From assembly GCA_905250115.1 (NCBI GenBank), contig CAJNOI010000172.1:99129-163128 (forward strand): 64,000 nucleotides of DNA, read 5' to 3'. The position numbers were made by a program, and so were the translations under genes. Source of the DNA: Adineta steineri (lineage: Eukaryota > Rotifera > Eurotatoria > Adinetida > Adinetidae). The first letter of the stretch is position 1. The number at the start of each line of letters is the position of its first letter. Positions 53,080 through 64,000 of this stretch are shown here, in pieces. The notes under the pieces are model-generated. The model made no database searches. It saw only the letters and a program-made list of their open reading frames with translations, and was not told the origin of the DNA.

Positions 53080-54402
53080 ATGGCTACGAATACATTAGCA
53101 TCCGTGAATATTAATTGTCTCCCTGATAATCGTTATGCAGTTATTGGTGTTGTAAATCATAAACGAGCTCGATTCGAAATTGAAACAAAGAAAAATGAAC
53201 AAAATGCTGAACAAACTAAAAGAAATCCAATTAATCTTGTATTAGTACTTGATAAAAGCGGATCAATGTCATCAAATAACAAATTAGAATTTGCAAAACA
53301 AGCTGTTATTTCAGTACTTGATTTACTTCATGATGACGATATTGTTCATCTCGTAGCTTATGATGATAAGATTTTGAATATTTTTGAAGATGCTCCTGCA
53401 TCAAATCGTCAAGCTCTTTATTCAACAGTAAGACAAATTACAACTGGTGGTTCTACAAATTTATCTGGTGGTATTAAAAGTGGTGCGGATCTTTTTGAAA
53501 AATATCCACATCCTGGTTATTCTAAACGAATGTTTGTCTTGTCCGACGGATTAGCTAATATTGGTTTACAGTCAAAAGCAGAAATCAATAGATTCGTTAA
53601 AAATTACAATGAAAAAGGTATCATTATTGATTCATTTGGTGTTGGTGAAGATTTTGATGAAGGAATAATGAAAGGTATTGCTGAATCTGGTAATGGGCAG
53701 TTTTTTTTTCTTGAAACAGCTGAGGTTATTGTTCAGTTAATGACGAATGCACTTCAAAGTGTTTTTGATGTTTGTGGTACACAAGCTCAATTAATTGTTC
53801 GTGGTATCAATAATGGAATTGTAACAAAAATATGGGGTTATACAAATACTGCTCAGGGTGCAAATCTTGGTGATCTTCATGTTGATAATCTGCGTGTTAT
53901 TCTTTGTGATTTTACAGTTTCGGCATCAGTACCGGATGGTACAGAAATAGATGTTCTTGAATATGAGTTGCGATACAATCATCCTAATGATATTCAAAGT
54001 GAGCCATTCATAGTTACTGGTAAATTACCAATAATATTTGTTGGTGATGAATCATTAACTAAAAAAATTGATCCAAAAGTACAAACATTACATGCTGTTC
54101 AAGTGGCAGCAGAAATGGATGATCGAATTGTTGATTTAATAAATCGTCGTCAAAGAGATGAAGCTATTGCATTAATTGATGAACAAATTCAACTTCTTCA
54201 ACAAGTAGAACATTTAGATGATGAAAGACATATGATTGCAATGTTACTTCGAATGGCTAGAAATATGCAAAAACGATTAAAAGAACAAAATGTTAGTGAA
54301 AAAACAGCTGCAAAATCTTATCATCATAAGTCTCATATGAAAAAACATTATGATTATAAATATACAAACTATTATGATGAAGATGAAAAAGAAGATGACT
54401 AA
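53080..54402 (+). CDS. von Willebrand factor A domain protein
   Basis: Intronless, 440 residues. The VWA domain covers about 48-230. It has a complete MIDAS metal site: D58-x-S60-x-S62 in LDKSGSM, a threonine in TTGGSTNLSGG, and the aspartate in FVLSDGLAN. After it comes a beta-rich region (about 235-335), a helical stretch with RRQRDEAIALIDEQIQLL, and a His/Lys/Tyr/Asp-rich tail ending DEDEKEDD. The layout resembles soluble VWA proteins related to bacterial YfbK/inter-alpha-trypsin-inhibitor heavy-chain-like proteins. No signal peptide, so probably cytosolic. Binds partners through Mg2+. Partner unknown. Confidence 0.9.
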   Translation: MATNTLASVNINCLPDNRYAVIGVVNHKRARFEIETKKNEQNAEQTKRNPINLVLVLDKSGSMSSNNKLEFAKQAVISVLDLLHDDDIVHLVAYDDKILNIFEDAPASNRQALYSTVRQITTGGSTNLSGGIKSGADLFEKYPHPGYSKRMFVLSDGLANIGLQSKAEINRFVKNYNEKGIIIDSFGVGEDFDEGIMKGIAESGNGQFFFLETAEVIVQLMTNALQSVFDVCGTQAQLIVRGINNGIVTKIWGYTNTAQGANLGDLHVDNLRVILCDFTVSASVPDGTEIDVLEYELRYNHPNDIQSEPFIVTGKLPIIFVGDESLTKKIDPKVQTLHAVQVAAEMDDRIVDLINRRQRDEAIALIDEQIQLLQQVEHLDDERHMIAMLLRMARNMQKRLKEQNVSEKTAAKSYHHKSHMKKHYDYKYTNYYDEDEKEDD

Positions 54403-54795
54403 TAATCAACTTAATATTTTTCATGAGATTATTATACAAAATTTTCTTTTCTTTAAAATAAATTGTTTTTAAATAAAGTTGATCATTATTTAATTTATAT
54501 TAAGAATATAAAGTTAATCACACCCTCAAGTAAGTCAATCTAATACTTTTCACTTCGAGCAAATAAGAAGAACGTCTGCTTCTGCTTGCGATATTTCATG
54601 GTAGACAAAAATTATATTCTTATTTTTCCTTCCATTCTGTTCGTCACGTTGTCGCCTGGTTTCTTTTTTCTTTTCGTTCTGTTTATTTAATATTTTTACA
54701 AATGTCTGTTTTGGTGTCGTTATTTTTTTATATAAAAAAGAAATAAACGAGTAAGTGAAGCTTGAAAAGACTACTTTATACAACGTTAAGAAAAA
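54403..54795. other. Intergenic with half foldback
   Basis: A lone arm TTAATCACACCCTCAAG lies at 54515-54531, 115 bases after the VWA stop codon. No gene is seen. The minus-strand frame 54550-54783 is not supported. Confidence 0.4.
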
Positions 54796-57700
54796 ATGAG
54801 TTTAAAACAATATATTGAAGAACTTTCATCACAAAATACAGATTATAAATTTCCTAAACAAGCAATTAATCAAGCTGAATCATTAAAATCGTTATCAAGT
54901 GATTTATATACAGATAATATTCGATTTATTTATGAACTGATACAAAATGCTGATGATGCTCAAGCAAGAAATGTTATTCTAACAATTCTAGAAGATCAAT
55001 ATCTAATTATTGCTCATGATGGTAATAATGAAATATTTTGTTCTTCAGCAAAAAAAAGGATTCGTTTTTTTTTAGGGAAAATATTCGATGAAAAAGATTT
55101 ACAAGGTTTATGTGGTATTAATAATGGAACAAAAAAGAAAGATCTCGATAAAACAGGTTATAAAGGTTTAGGATTCAAAGCTGTTTTCGGAAAATCAGAT
55201 CGTGTTATTATTTATTCTAACGGTGAATATTTTCGATTTGATTCTTCATATAAAATCAAATGGAATAAAGAATGGAAAACTGCTAATCAAGAACTATGGG
55301 AAAAAGAAAATGATCGACAATTTATTTATCCATGGCAAATTAATCCTATATGGACAAATGGCCAACAGATTTCAAATCTTATTTTAAACTTTATTAATTC
55401 GAAACAAAAACAAATTCATGTAGCCTATGCAATTCTATTGAATAATCATGGCGAAATTTATTCGGCTATACAACAATTAAAACAACAACCATATATGTTT
55501 CTATTTCTACGAAATATTTCTCAATTGACATTTTTAACCGATCAACCTGATACTATATCTGTTGCTCGTGATGTAAATCATGGTTTGAAAAAAGTTTATA
55601 TCAATAAAAAGATCAATTCTCAATGGATTATTAAACGTTTTGAACTAGATATACCAGATGATATATTAGAAAAATTAGCGAAAGATACTAAAGCACCAGA
55701 TAAATTACGTTTTATTAAAAAAAACGTCGAAATGTTTTTTGCAACGAAATATAAAGATGCTGGTGGAATAGAAAAACTTCGTGAACAAGAATCAATTCTG
55801 TTTTCTTATTTACCAACGAAAATTTTTGAATACAAATTTCCAGTATTGATAAATGCGAACTTTTTAACAAATGTCAATCGAGAACAAATTCATACAGGTA
55901 AAAATTTTATGTTCCTTATTTTTCGCGAAAAATTTGTATTTAAAGATTCGGTTTGGAATCAATGGTTATTTGCTAAAATAGCTGATCAAATCTTTCAATG
56001 GATAAAAGAATTAGTTAAAGATAATAAATTTCGTTTTCAAGCTTATCGACTTATTCCATGGAAATTAAATTTAATCAATAATCTTTTATCAAAACAATTC
56101 AATGATTCATTTGCTATAGCTATTAAACAATGTAATTTTATTCTTAATAGAAAAAATCAATTGTTAAAAGTAAGTTGGTTACACATATCAATCTACAGAG
56201 TGAAACGTTTTTTAGGTTGATGAAGTCATTATGGATTCAACATCAATGTCTAAACAGCGAAAGTTCATTAATATCGATGCAATGCGGCAGTATATCATCG
56301 ACAATAATAAAAGTTCTTCCCAGTATGCTGAACATCCATTTATTGATTATGATTCGAACTTGAATGAAATAGGTGTGAAAGAATTTCATTGGAATAACTG
56401 TATTGATATGTTTAAATCGGATATATTTCTTAAGAATTATTCAATCGAAAATAATAAACAAATGATTGTTTATTTTTACACAGAATATTCTAAGAATGAT
56501 ACAAATAATTCTATAAAGATGAAGATTGAAGAGATTCCATTTCTAATGGATCAAAATAATCGTTTACAATCAATCAAAGATATTTATTTTCCTACGGAAA
56601 CAATTGGTGATAGTGGAACGGTTGATTCCGAAGATTTATTTGTGCAGAAAACAATATTCAACTGGTTAAATGAAAAAGCACAAAAAGAAATCAAACAATG
56701 GTTAAAAGATATAGGTGTTGAAGAACGAACTGATCTAGTCTATTTACATAAAACAATTATTCCGAATGCAGCAACTTATATTACAATGGAAAATACAATG
56801 AAAACAATCAAAATGTTGTTTATCTTATTTCAAAAAAAGGTGATTACTAAAAAGGAACTCGATCAATTGAAGAAACTAAAGTTATTAACAATACGTGAAA
56901 CTTTAGTAGCAGCTGAACAATGTTTTTTCTCTGATCAATACAAACCACGATCACCACTTGAAGACTACTTAAAAACAAAAGAAGATAAATTTTTATCGTA
57001 CGATTATGTCACCAGTCATCCTTGCAAAAACGAAGACTTAACAGAATGGCGAGAATTCTTCAGTACACTAGGCGTCCAAGAGGAACTACATCCGATCGTA
57101 TATCATCGAGCATTAACATCTTACGAAGCAGCTAGTCGTGGATTTTGTGAAGAATATCTATCCATCATTTCGCCTGATGGAAAGCATTCAGTCGATGCTT
57201 TTTCAGAATTAACAACTATCACATTTATACAACATACAAAAAGTAAGAACATGATATATTAATCTGTTAATGTGGGTAGTGATTTTTCTTTTCTATAGAT
57301 AATTACGAGTTTGCAAACTTCTTCTGGTCATATGTGGTGAAATACATTTCACCAGAGATATTAACACAAAAAATAAGAGTTTATTGGGGTCATGCCGATA
57401 AACGAGGTGCAACCGATGGAACATTATTAGAAGATTCTGATTATGTCAAGTGGTTTGTTGAGAATATCAAATGTATTCCAACTACTGAAAAAACATGTGA
57501 ATTGTCCAGTAATGTTTTTTCTGATCAGAAGGAATTGAAAGATCTTTGTAGTAAATACATGTCTTTTTCATCGATTTCAATCCCACAAAACAAGACACAA
57601 TGGAATGAAATTTTCAATTTCAAAACAAAACTTTCAATCAATGATTATTTTGATTTAATTGAGAAAATTCGATATGATGAAAAGAATTTGAAAGATAATC

Positions 57701-59319
57701 TTGAACGTATGCAATCATTATATTCTCATATCTTGAAAGAAATGTATTATTGGTCTGTAGGTGAACGAAACACAGCAAAAGAACGAACAAAATCTTCATA
57801 TCTTCTAACAGAAAATATTCAGTGGAAATTATCCGGTGATTTATATTTTTATGTGGAAGACAATCGAGCAAATAATGCATTAAATGATGCTATTCCTTGT
57901 CTTAAACTTGATTTTAAAAATCGAAATGATTTACATTTACATGACTTTTTAGAATTGTTCAATATCAAACAAATTAGAATGAATGATTTAAATCTTGCTG
58001 ATGAAAAATCTTCTCCTGCTGATTATTTTCGACGCAAATTAATTGAAATTTCACCTTTTCTAAAAAAATGGTTGAAGTATGAAGGTGTTTCAACAGATGT
58101 TATTTCTTTAATTGATCGAAAACTTCAACAAGAATATGATTTAATAGAATCGGATAATTTACAATTATTTTATCATAAGATATTTGTTCGAGAAACAACT
58201 GTCTACTTTGATAATAAACGTAAACAATTATATGTCAAGCGACCATGGGATAGTGAAACAACATTTATTGATCTTCCCAATAAATTATGTCAATTATTGA
58301 ATATACAAGGATTTGAAAAAAATATTCGATTTTTACTTAAAGGAACGATTGAAGAGATTAAAAAACATTTCAATTCAAATTCTATTGAAATACCAACCAA
58401 GAAAGATATTGTTATCTTAGAACCATTACTAAAAACAGGTAATTGAGAATGTATTTTTTAGTTATATCATCTGTTAATCTATTGATAGATGTTCTACAAC
58501 AACCGAAATTTTCTTTAATATCGGAATCCAAACCAAATACATCTGTTTTGCCTGTGAAAAATGTAAAATCTATAGAGACATCGATCACTAATAACAACGA
58601 TCATTTACTTGTTTTAACACCACAGTGTCAAGTTGTTCCACAACACTATCAAATTCCATTTTATGGTAAATATATGTTCATTAAAACTATTGTGGAGCCA
58701 GAGAAAATTTCATAAGATTTTTCTAATCATAGATGCTTTTCCAGCACTACCTGTTCAACTATCCATCCAAAATATGAGACCACGAAAGGAAAACGGGGAA
58801 AGATTGTCAACATCTGTTTTGATTGGATCATCGGAAAATACAGTTGATGATATTGAATTTATTGATATATGCTCAATAACAGATTCAAGTTTAATGTCTT
58901 TTGCAAATCTGAACCATATAACTGGAGAGTGTGATGCATCAGATTTAGATACAGGACGTATCGGTGAAGAAATGGTGTATAAATACTTGTTGAAGGAATA
59001 TCGAGAACAATCGAATTCAGTGATTATCAAATGGTTAAATCAAAATAGAGAAACTCACTTACCATATGATATTCTGTTAAAGAAAAATGGGAAAACTTAT
59101 TATATTGAAGTCAAATCGACACGAGCATATAATCAACATATATTTCCATTATCAATTAATCAGATTGAAACTCTTCTACAACAGAGAGAAAACTATTTTA
59201 TTTATCGAGTTTATATTGATGAGAAAAAAATTATCATATTAGATAATATTCGATGGCGCTTAATGCAAAAACAACAACTCGCTTGTCTTTTACAAATTTT
59301 AACAGTTCCATCGGAATAA
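54796..59319 (+). CDS. Sacsin/NO VEIN-type HSP90-like ATPase with DUF3883 C-terminus, five exons
   Basis: Predicted join 54796-56169, 56216-57242, 57299-58438, 58489-58665, 58733-59319, 1434 residues. Introns of 46, 56, 50 and 67 bp (phases 0,1,1,1) each restore one frame. Residues 1-240 are a GHKL ATPase of sacsin type: YELIQNADDA (E47, N51, D54), HDGN (D75), and GYKGLGFKAVF (121-131) as the G2 box. A long helical middle part is unassigned. Residues about 1310-1430 match DUF3883: TGRIGEEMVYKYL, then PYDILLKKNGKTYYIEVKST. D1352, E1365 and K1367 give a PD-(D/E)xK-like nuclease core. Plant NO VEIN and bacterial relatives share this pairing. Bacterial relatives include phage-defence candidates. 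Likely intracellular. Function in rotifers unknown. Confidence 0.85.
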
Positions 59320-59861
59320 ATTTGAACATATGTACAATTTGAGGGTATGGGTTTAAGTTCGTAATATCAACATGTAATATGAAATGCTTTATTTAATGTA
59401 GTTTTTCTTTTGTTGTTTTCTTATTAGTAAAAATAGTTTAGAGAATATCTCATTTTTTTTGAATTCAATTGTATTAAGTGATATCGAAATATGGATTTTT
59501 TCGGGTTTATTGTAAGTTAAATGAGCAAAGATTGAGTCAATGTGTGTGTACTAGAACGTAAGAATCAATATTTTTCATGGAAAGGTGTATCAAATGACAT
59601 TTACTCTTTTAGAGTTGTGGTTACAAAATCAATGTGCAATAAAATTTAGATGTTTTCGACACTATCAAACAAATCAAAGGAAAAACATTCGTAACCAGCG
59701 TGAATTTCATATTTTTGTTGTTTTACATGAGTGAAAAATGTTATGCAATAGTAACACAGCGTTACTTATTTCTTCTCATATGTAACTCCATCACATGTTC
59801 ATGTTAGTTATTGTCATATGAGGACATTGATGAATTGTTTTTGTTGATTGAAAACACTCCC
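59320..59861. other. 3' flank, half foldback and copy-3 promoter
   Basis: A G-rich arm (ATTTGAGGGTATGGGTTTAA at about 59337-59356) lies 20 bases after the stop codon without a clear partner. From about 59539 the DNA matches the upstream region of Cys-rich copy 1, closely enough to read as a recent duplicate. Confidence 0.5.
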
Positions 59862-59870
59862 TATATATAT
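59862..59870 (+). promoter_or_regulatory. TATA box of Cys-rich gene copy 3
   Basis: TATATATAC followed by the leader shared with copy 1 (CTTATTCTCATAGTTTCAC). Confidence 0.6.
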
Positions 59871-59949
59871 ACAGACTTATTCTCATAGTTTCACAAACCA
59901 ATTCTCATCTTACTCTAGTTTTATTCTACACTTCATTATTACTATTAAT

Positions 59950-60243
59950 ATGCCAGGCTGTGGTTGTGGATGCGGTTGTGGTTGCGGTTGCGGTTGCGGT
60001 TGTGGATGTGGTTGCGGCTGTGGTTCTGGTTGTGGCTGCGGTTCGTGCTGTGGTTCATGCTGTGATCCTTGCTGTTGCTCTTGTTGTGATTCTTGCTGTT
60101 GTGATCCATGCTGTTGTTCATGCTGCTGCGGCCCAAAATGTTGTGTCACTAAAACTGTGTGCTGCTGCAAACCATGTTGCAAAGTCATCAGAAAGAAAAC
60201 TGTCACCGTCAAAAGATCATGTGCCAAGGTTTGCTGTTGCTAA
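59950..60243 (+). CDS. Cys/Gly-rich small protein, copy 3
   Basis: 97 residues from the ATG at 59950. It is nearly identical to copy 1 in the CC-block region and the basic tail, but has a longer Cys-Gly tract (eight more residues, including GSGCGCG). The length change is in whole GCG dipeptide units, consistent with replication slippage of the GGTTGC/GGTTGT hexamer. The close match of coding and flanking DNA across 58 kb suggests a recent duplication, or gene conversion keeping the copies alike. Confidence 0.75.
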   Translation: MPGCGCGCGCGCGCGCGCGCGCGCGSGCGCGSCCGSCCDPCCCSCCDSCCCDPCCCSCCCGPKCCVTKTVCCCKPCCKVIRKKTVTVKRSCAKVCCC

Positions 60244-60772
60244 ATGAAGATTTTCGATCTTTTTCTATGAACTCATTCAATATCTAACAACGTTAGAAAG
60301 AAGGTGTATTACATCATCTTCTTATTTTTCTTTGTTCATTTCTCTCACTCTCTTTTATTTTCATGGATATCTTCTGTAGGTTTATGTGCGTGTGCTTGAA
60401 TAGAAACGTCATAAATAGCTAGTTTTTTTCAAAAATAAATTTAATTAGCGAACAAGGAAAATGTTTTTCTATTCTATAACACTTCGAGTCATTTCAACTA
60501 AAAATAGCTACTGAATTCAAAAAAATTCGAACTATGCACATAAATAAATCTAAAAACAGATCTAATTTTAACGTCATTCATTCTTTCAGCAACTATTGAG
60601 ATGCGTCACAAAAAAGAACCTTTTTCATACACTAAATATAAAAATATATTAAATTCATCAAACATCGTTAGGTATCATGTATTTCTAATTTTCAATAAAA
60701 CAATTGACAAGAAAAATCTGCCATAGGTTAAATTATATATTTTTCGTTTAGTAATTGAATTAAAAGAAAAAA
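60244..60772. other. Convergent 3' gap without foldback
   Basis: 60244-60450 matches the 3' flank of copy 1. No telomere-like foldback is present in this convergent gap, unlike the other three. No gene is seen. Confidence 0.45.
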
Positions 60773-62391
60773 TTAAGTTTCAGAATTTGTCGAAGATTTC
60801 AATTCATTATCTGTTGTAACATTAGTACGAGGACCTTTAAACCAATGTCGAGCAGAGAATATATAAACAAATGAAGAGACTAATAATATGGTCCCGAAGC
60901 CAACTGAAGAATAATTCATATTAGTAGCTGTCACTGGATGTTCAGGAGGTAGAACAAATAGAACTACGATTAAACATATCCATAAAAGAGCAATAACATT
61001 AAGATATGATGAACATCGGCCGAGATGAAAAGGACCATGAGAAAATGCAATAGGAGAGAGTAGTTTACAGAGTATTGGTAGACTATAAGCAACATAAATG
61101 CAGATAGTACAGAAACTAGTTATAGCAGTATATGCTGTTGAATTAACCAGATAAGGAAGACCGAAAAGAAAACCAATTAAACAAGCCAGCCAAACACCAT
61201 TAAGTGGACATGCAAGACGAGGATGAATCTTTTGCCAAACATGACTCCATGGCTAGAATTAAATACAAGAAAAATATAAATCAATCACTCGAATTATTCT
61301 ATTTACTAAAGCATTATCTCGACTAAATCCATAAATCATTCGTGAAGTTGCTGTTACTGTTAAAAGACCACAAAGCCAACAAGTTATTAATAGAATACAC
61401 ATTAATACAAGTGTCCATGATCGACCAAAATTATCCAATAAAATTTGTGTTACTGCAAATCCTGTTTCACTTTTTACTGTTGATTCATAATTACGTACAC
61501 CTGTTATAAGTGAAATAAGAAAGAACCAACCCAGGAAAACTGATCCAACAAGAGCACTTATCATTCCCCATGGACCTGCAATATCAGCCCGTTTTGTTTC
61601 TTCACACATATGTGCAGCAGAATCATAACCAGCTAAACAATATTGAGCTTGTAAAAGACCAATTAAAACGACATAAATCTTTTTTTTTTGAAAAATAAAA
61701 ATTTTATATTGTTTTAATCGTAAAATAATTTACTTACTGAACTTGTCCATCCTGTTCGATTCACAAAAGTTGTAAAGACAAATCCTCCTGTATGATGTTC
61801 ACCTTTTCCCACAGCTAACAGAGCAATAGCGATAATAACGGGTGCAAATAATTGCCACCAAGTAGATACATAAGTTATCCAAAGTAAAACACGAGGACCA
61901 AGAGAATTACATATACCATGACTAATAATAAGACCTAAATGGATTAAAACAATATGCCATGGTTGAGGTGACCAATTACCAACACCAACTGAAATAACAC
62001 TTCCAACAAGCATTGCAAGACCAAAATCAACAGATGCTACTGCGGTAAATTGTCCCATTAAATTAAACCATCCAGTAAACCAACTAACCATTGGTTTATA
62101 TTGAGTAGGCACGAGGTGAGCAGCCCAAAAATAAAGACCACCTGCAGTTGGATAAGCTGAACAAATTTCTGCCATACTAAGACCCACACATATAGTAAAT
62201 AGAGCAACAACAATCCATCCATAAACCATAACAACAGGACCGCCAGTATTCAATCCATAAGCAAAAAGAGATGTTATACCTGATGTTATACTAACTACTG
62301 ATAAAGTCATTCCATAATTTGTTAAACGACTTAAACTACGAGTTAATTCTTGTTTATATCCAAGACTTTCCAAACGATTTGCATCATCCAT
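60773..62391 (-). CDS. APC-family amino acid/choline-type permease, three exons
   Basis: Predicted exons 61738-62391, 61307-61678, 60773-61252, 501 residues. Introns of 59 and 54 bp are phase 0. About twelve membrane segments are evident. TM1 contains SVVSITSGITSLFAYGLNTGGP with the GITS/GG helix break of the APC fold. Later segments include AEICSAYPTAGGLYFWAAHL, AGYDSAAHMCEETKRADIAGP (a signature of the GABA/choline/amino acid permease branch) and TATSRMIYGFSRDNALP-type sequence across the exon junction. It most resembles fungal permeases of the UGA4/HNM1 kind. It likely carries amino acids, GABA or choline with H+ across the plasma membrane. Substrate not determinable. Bdelloids are known to hold foreign genes of fungal origin, so transfer is plausible. 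Confidence 0.88.
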
Positions 62392-63634
62392 TTTAGATCT
62401 TCGAAATTAAACAAAAATAAAAAAAATATAACATCCTTCATCAGTATATAGAACTAAGATTAAAACTATAATTTTACCTTTAATATATTTAATATACCAA
62501 CAATTTTATTTTTATTTAAAAAAAAATATACATCAATAAATATTAATAGACGCAGTATGTATATATATATATAGTATCTAAATGGAGAAAAAGAATCACA
62601 TGTTATATTACTTGACGAGTCACATTATTTGATACATTGATGCATGACGAAGTATAATAGCCAAGGACAAAAATATAACTTTTTTTACCTTATGATAGTC
62701 AATTTTTTATATAGTGAAATTATTTTATACACAATAGAGCGATTTATGTTTTAAAACATCATAGAAAAGAATAAAGTTTCTTTTGAAGTATATTATCTTG
62801 TACCATTTGTTACTAAAATTTCTTTGTCTAAAATCAAACAAAATCAAAAAATAGTTATATATGTATATTTTAAAACAATGAATGACCGTCACGGTTGATT
62901 TCCGTTCTATTCTCTTTCTCTTGATGATTCATACGGATGAAACAAACACTAGTCATTTTTAATATTGCTCATTGACCTTCTTTACTCGTATTATTAATAT
63001 ATCTAAATAATTTTTTTATTGCTTTCTTGCAATTCATTGTATATGAACTGTAGAAAATTAACTCGATAAAAGAAATTTGAACTGTTTACTATGTAAGAAA
63101 AATCTATTATGTAGATAATTTTTGATTGTTATGTGACAGAATGACAAGAAATCATATACTACTGAATAATGTTTTTTTATAAATGATTGTTTTAACAAAC
63201 ATAAATTGTGTGAATATCAATAATAGAATAAAAATTTAATTTTTAAAATTAATTATATCGAAAAAATGATTGAACACAAAAAGACTTCAAGTATTAGTTA
63301 TGCATTTATTATTTAGAGTAATATCACACTTAGAAAAAATTGCAAATCGGAACATAAGTGAGGATTAATCTTTTCTTTATCCGCATCCATATGCACACCC
63401 ACCTACACTCTTAACTTCATCTATTTGATCTGATATTGAATATAGATTTTCATTCGTTATATTATTTTAACCGTGGTCGAGAAGATCTACAAAGAAAAAA
63501 ACAACTATGATTCTCAGAAAACGAGATTTAACAACCAAAAAAAACAAAGAAAACTACCTATTTACGCCTAACAATATGTCAAAAAAAAGATTGTTTGTGT
63601 TCATCATGTAAAACCGTCATCCAAATTTCTAATC
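62392..63634. other. Intergenic, no gene seen
   Basis: AT-rich 5' flank of the APC permease and 3' flank of the NCS1 gene. A TA run is near 62563-62575. A lone C-rich arm (CATATGCACACCCACCTACA at about 63388-63407) is an eroded foldback half. Confidence 0.4.
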
Positions 63635-64000
63635 TTATAATTTAATATCATCATTCTGTTCTTTTTTATTGATGGTTATAGTATCAAGTATGATTTCTTT
63701 ATCGTCGTCATCAATAATTTCACTTGGCCATTTTTGACCACATGCTGGCACTGGACTTATTTTGCATAATACGTAGTATAATAGTGCAGAAGCAATAAAT
63801 CCAAGATAGAAATTTAAATGATACATATTATGTGCTGCAATTGAAATATTCGCGCCTAGTTCACCAGCAAATCCGACTACATTAACAAGAATTCCTGCAA
63901 TATATGCAACGTATGCTCGCCAATTCACACCTAATGTATAATAATAGATGCCTTGTTTTGATCCTGAATAGAGTTCGTTAATATTAAGATAACCTTTTCG
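63635..64000 (-). CDS. NCS1-type nucleobase permease, C-terminal part
   Basis: Partial: the frame is open at the right edge. The visible C-terminus reads RKGYLNINELYSGSKQGIYY, then TLGVNWRAYVAYIAGILVNV, then a last membrane pair (YLGFIASALLYYVLC) and an acidic tail (DDDDKE). The YYxxGVNWRAYVAY segment is characteristic of fungal FUR-type NCS1 transporters (uracil, allantoin, uridine), H+ symporters of the plasma membrane. The remaining N-terminal 350-400 residues lie outside the window. Same strand as the APC permease, but with 1.2 kb between them, so they need not be co-regulated. Another fungal-like transporter next to the first. Confidence 0.8.
   Translation of the reverse strand, partial: RKGYLNINELYSGSKQGIYYYTLGVNWRAYVAYIAGILVNVVGFAGELGANISIAAHNMYHLNFYLGFIASALLYYVLCKISPVPACGQKWPSEIIDDDDKEIILDTITINKKEQNDDIKL

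Noticed and set aside
58439-58461. Alternative acceptor for the fourth exon of the NO VEIN-like gene
   Set aside because: It keeps the frame but would make a 23-bp intron, too short to splice. The acceptor at 58487-58488 gives a normal 50-bp intron.

Overview
The window looks like nuclear DNA of a bdelloid rotifer (Adineta/Rotaria type). This is an inference. It rests on AT-rich DNA with compact genes and mostly 46-67 bp GT..AG introns, and on gene families that I know to be expanded in bdelloids: FG-GAP, Kelch and LamG ectodomains, extracellular WD40, kinesin-light-chain TPRs behind an ADP-ribosyltransferase-like domain, LDLa/EGF-bearing 7TM receptors, pentapeptide-repeat proteins, and fungal-type permeases. 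Dispersed GGGTGTGGGTGTG foldbacks resemble the TGTGGG unit I recall for bdelloid telomeres. A complete U1 snRNA gene lies at 16295-16455. I saw no tRNA, rRNA, CRISPR or bacterial operon structure.

Layout. 1-10 kb: a Cys-rich small protein gene, then a direct duplication of a membrane-anchored pentapeptide-repeat gene (2753-4006 and 6824-8659, both minus), separated by a decayed transposase-like gene. 10-18 kb: a 460 bp foldback element, a two-exon coiled-coil/propeller-like gene, a small secreted protein, an MPPED-type phosphoesterase, U1 snRNA and a sigma-type GST. 19-26 kb: a spliced secreted FG-GAP protein converging on an intronless 1520-residue LDLa/EGF/7TM receptor. 26-31 kb: a repeat block and two small spliced secreted proteins. 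31-38 kb: an ART-like/TPR protein converging on a six-exon transmembrane LamG protein. 39-42 kb: a second Cys-rich gene and a GTDC1 pseudogene. 42-48 kb: a two-exon transmembrane Kelch protein and a three-exon secreted WD40 protein. 49-51.6 kb: an inverted pair of repeat copies and a Fringe-like glycosyltransferase. 53-60 kb: a VWA protein, a five-exon sacsin/NO VEIN-like ATPase with a DUF3883 C-terminus, and a third Cys-rich gene. 60.8-64 kb: two transporters, an APC permease (complete, three exons) and an NCS1-type permease (partial at the right edge).

Themes. (1) Four surface or secreted beta-rich proteins (FG-GAP, LamG, Kelch, WD40) carry their signal peptide or membrane anchor on separate small exons. 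Nine of their ten introns are phase 1, including every intron that enters the ectodomain exon, so the modules are exchangeable. (2) Short telomere-like foldbacks are scattered through the intergenic DNA, and three convergent gene pairs each hold one or two. (3) Duplication and decay are common: a triplicated Cys-rich gene, a duplicated pentapeptide gene whose coiled coil grew in exact 11/7-residue units, and two recognisable pseudogenes.

Exon joins were made by hand from reading frame and GT/AG sites. No transcript data were available.
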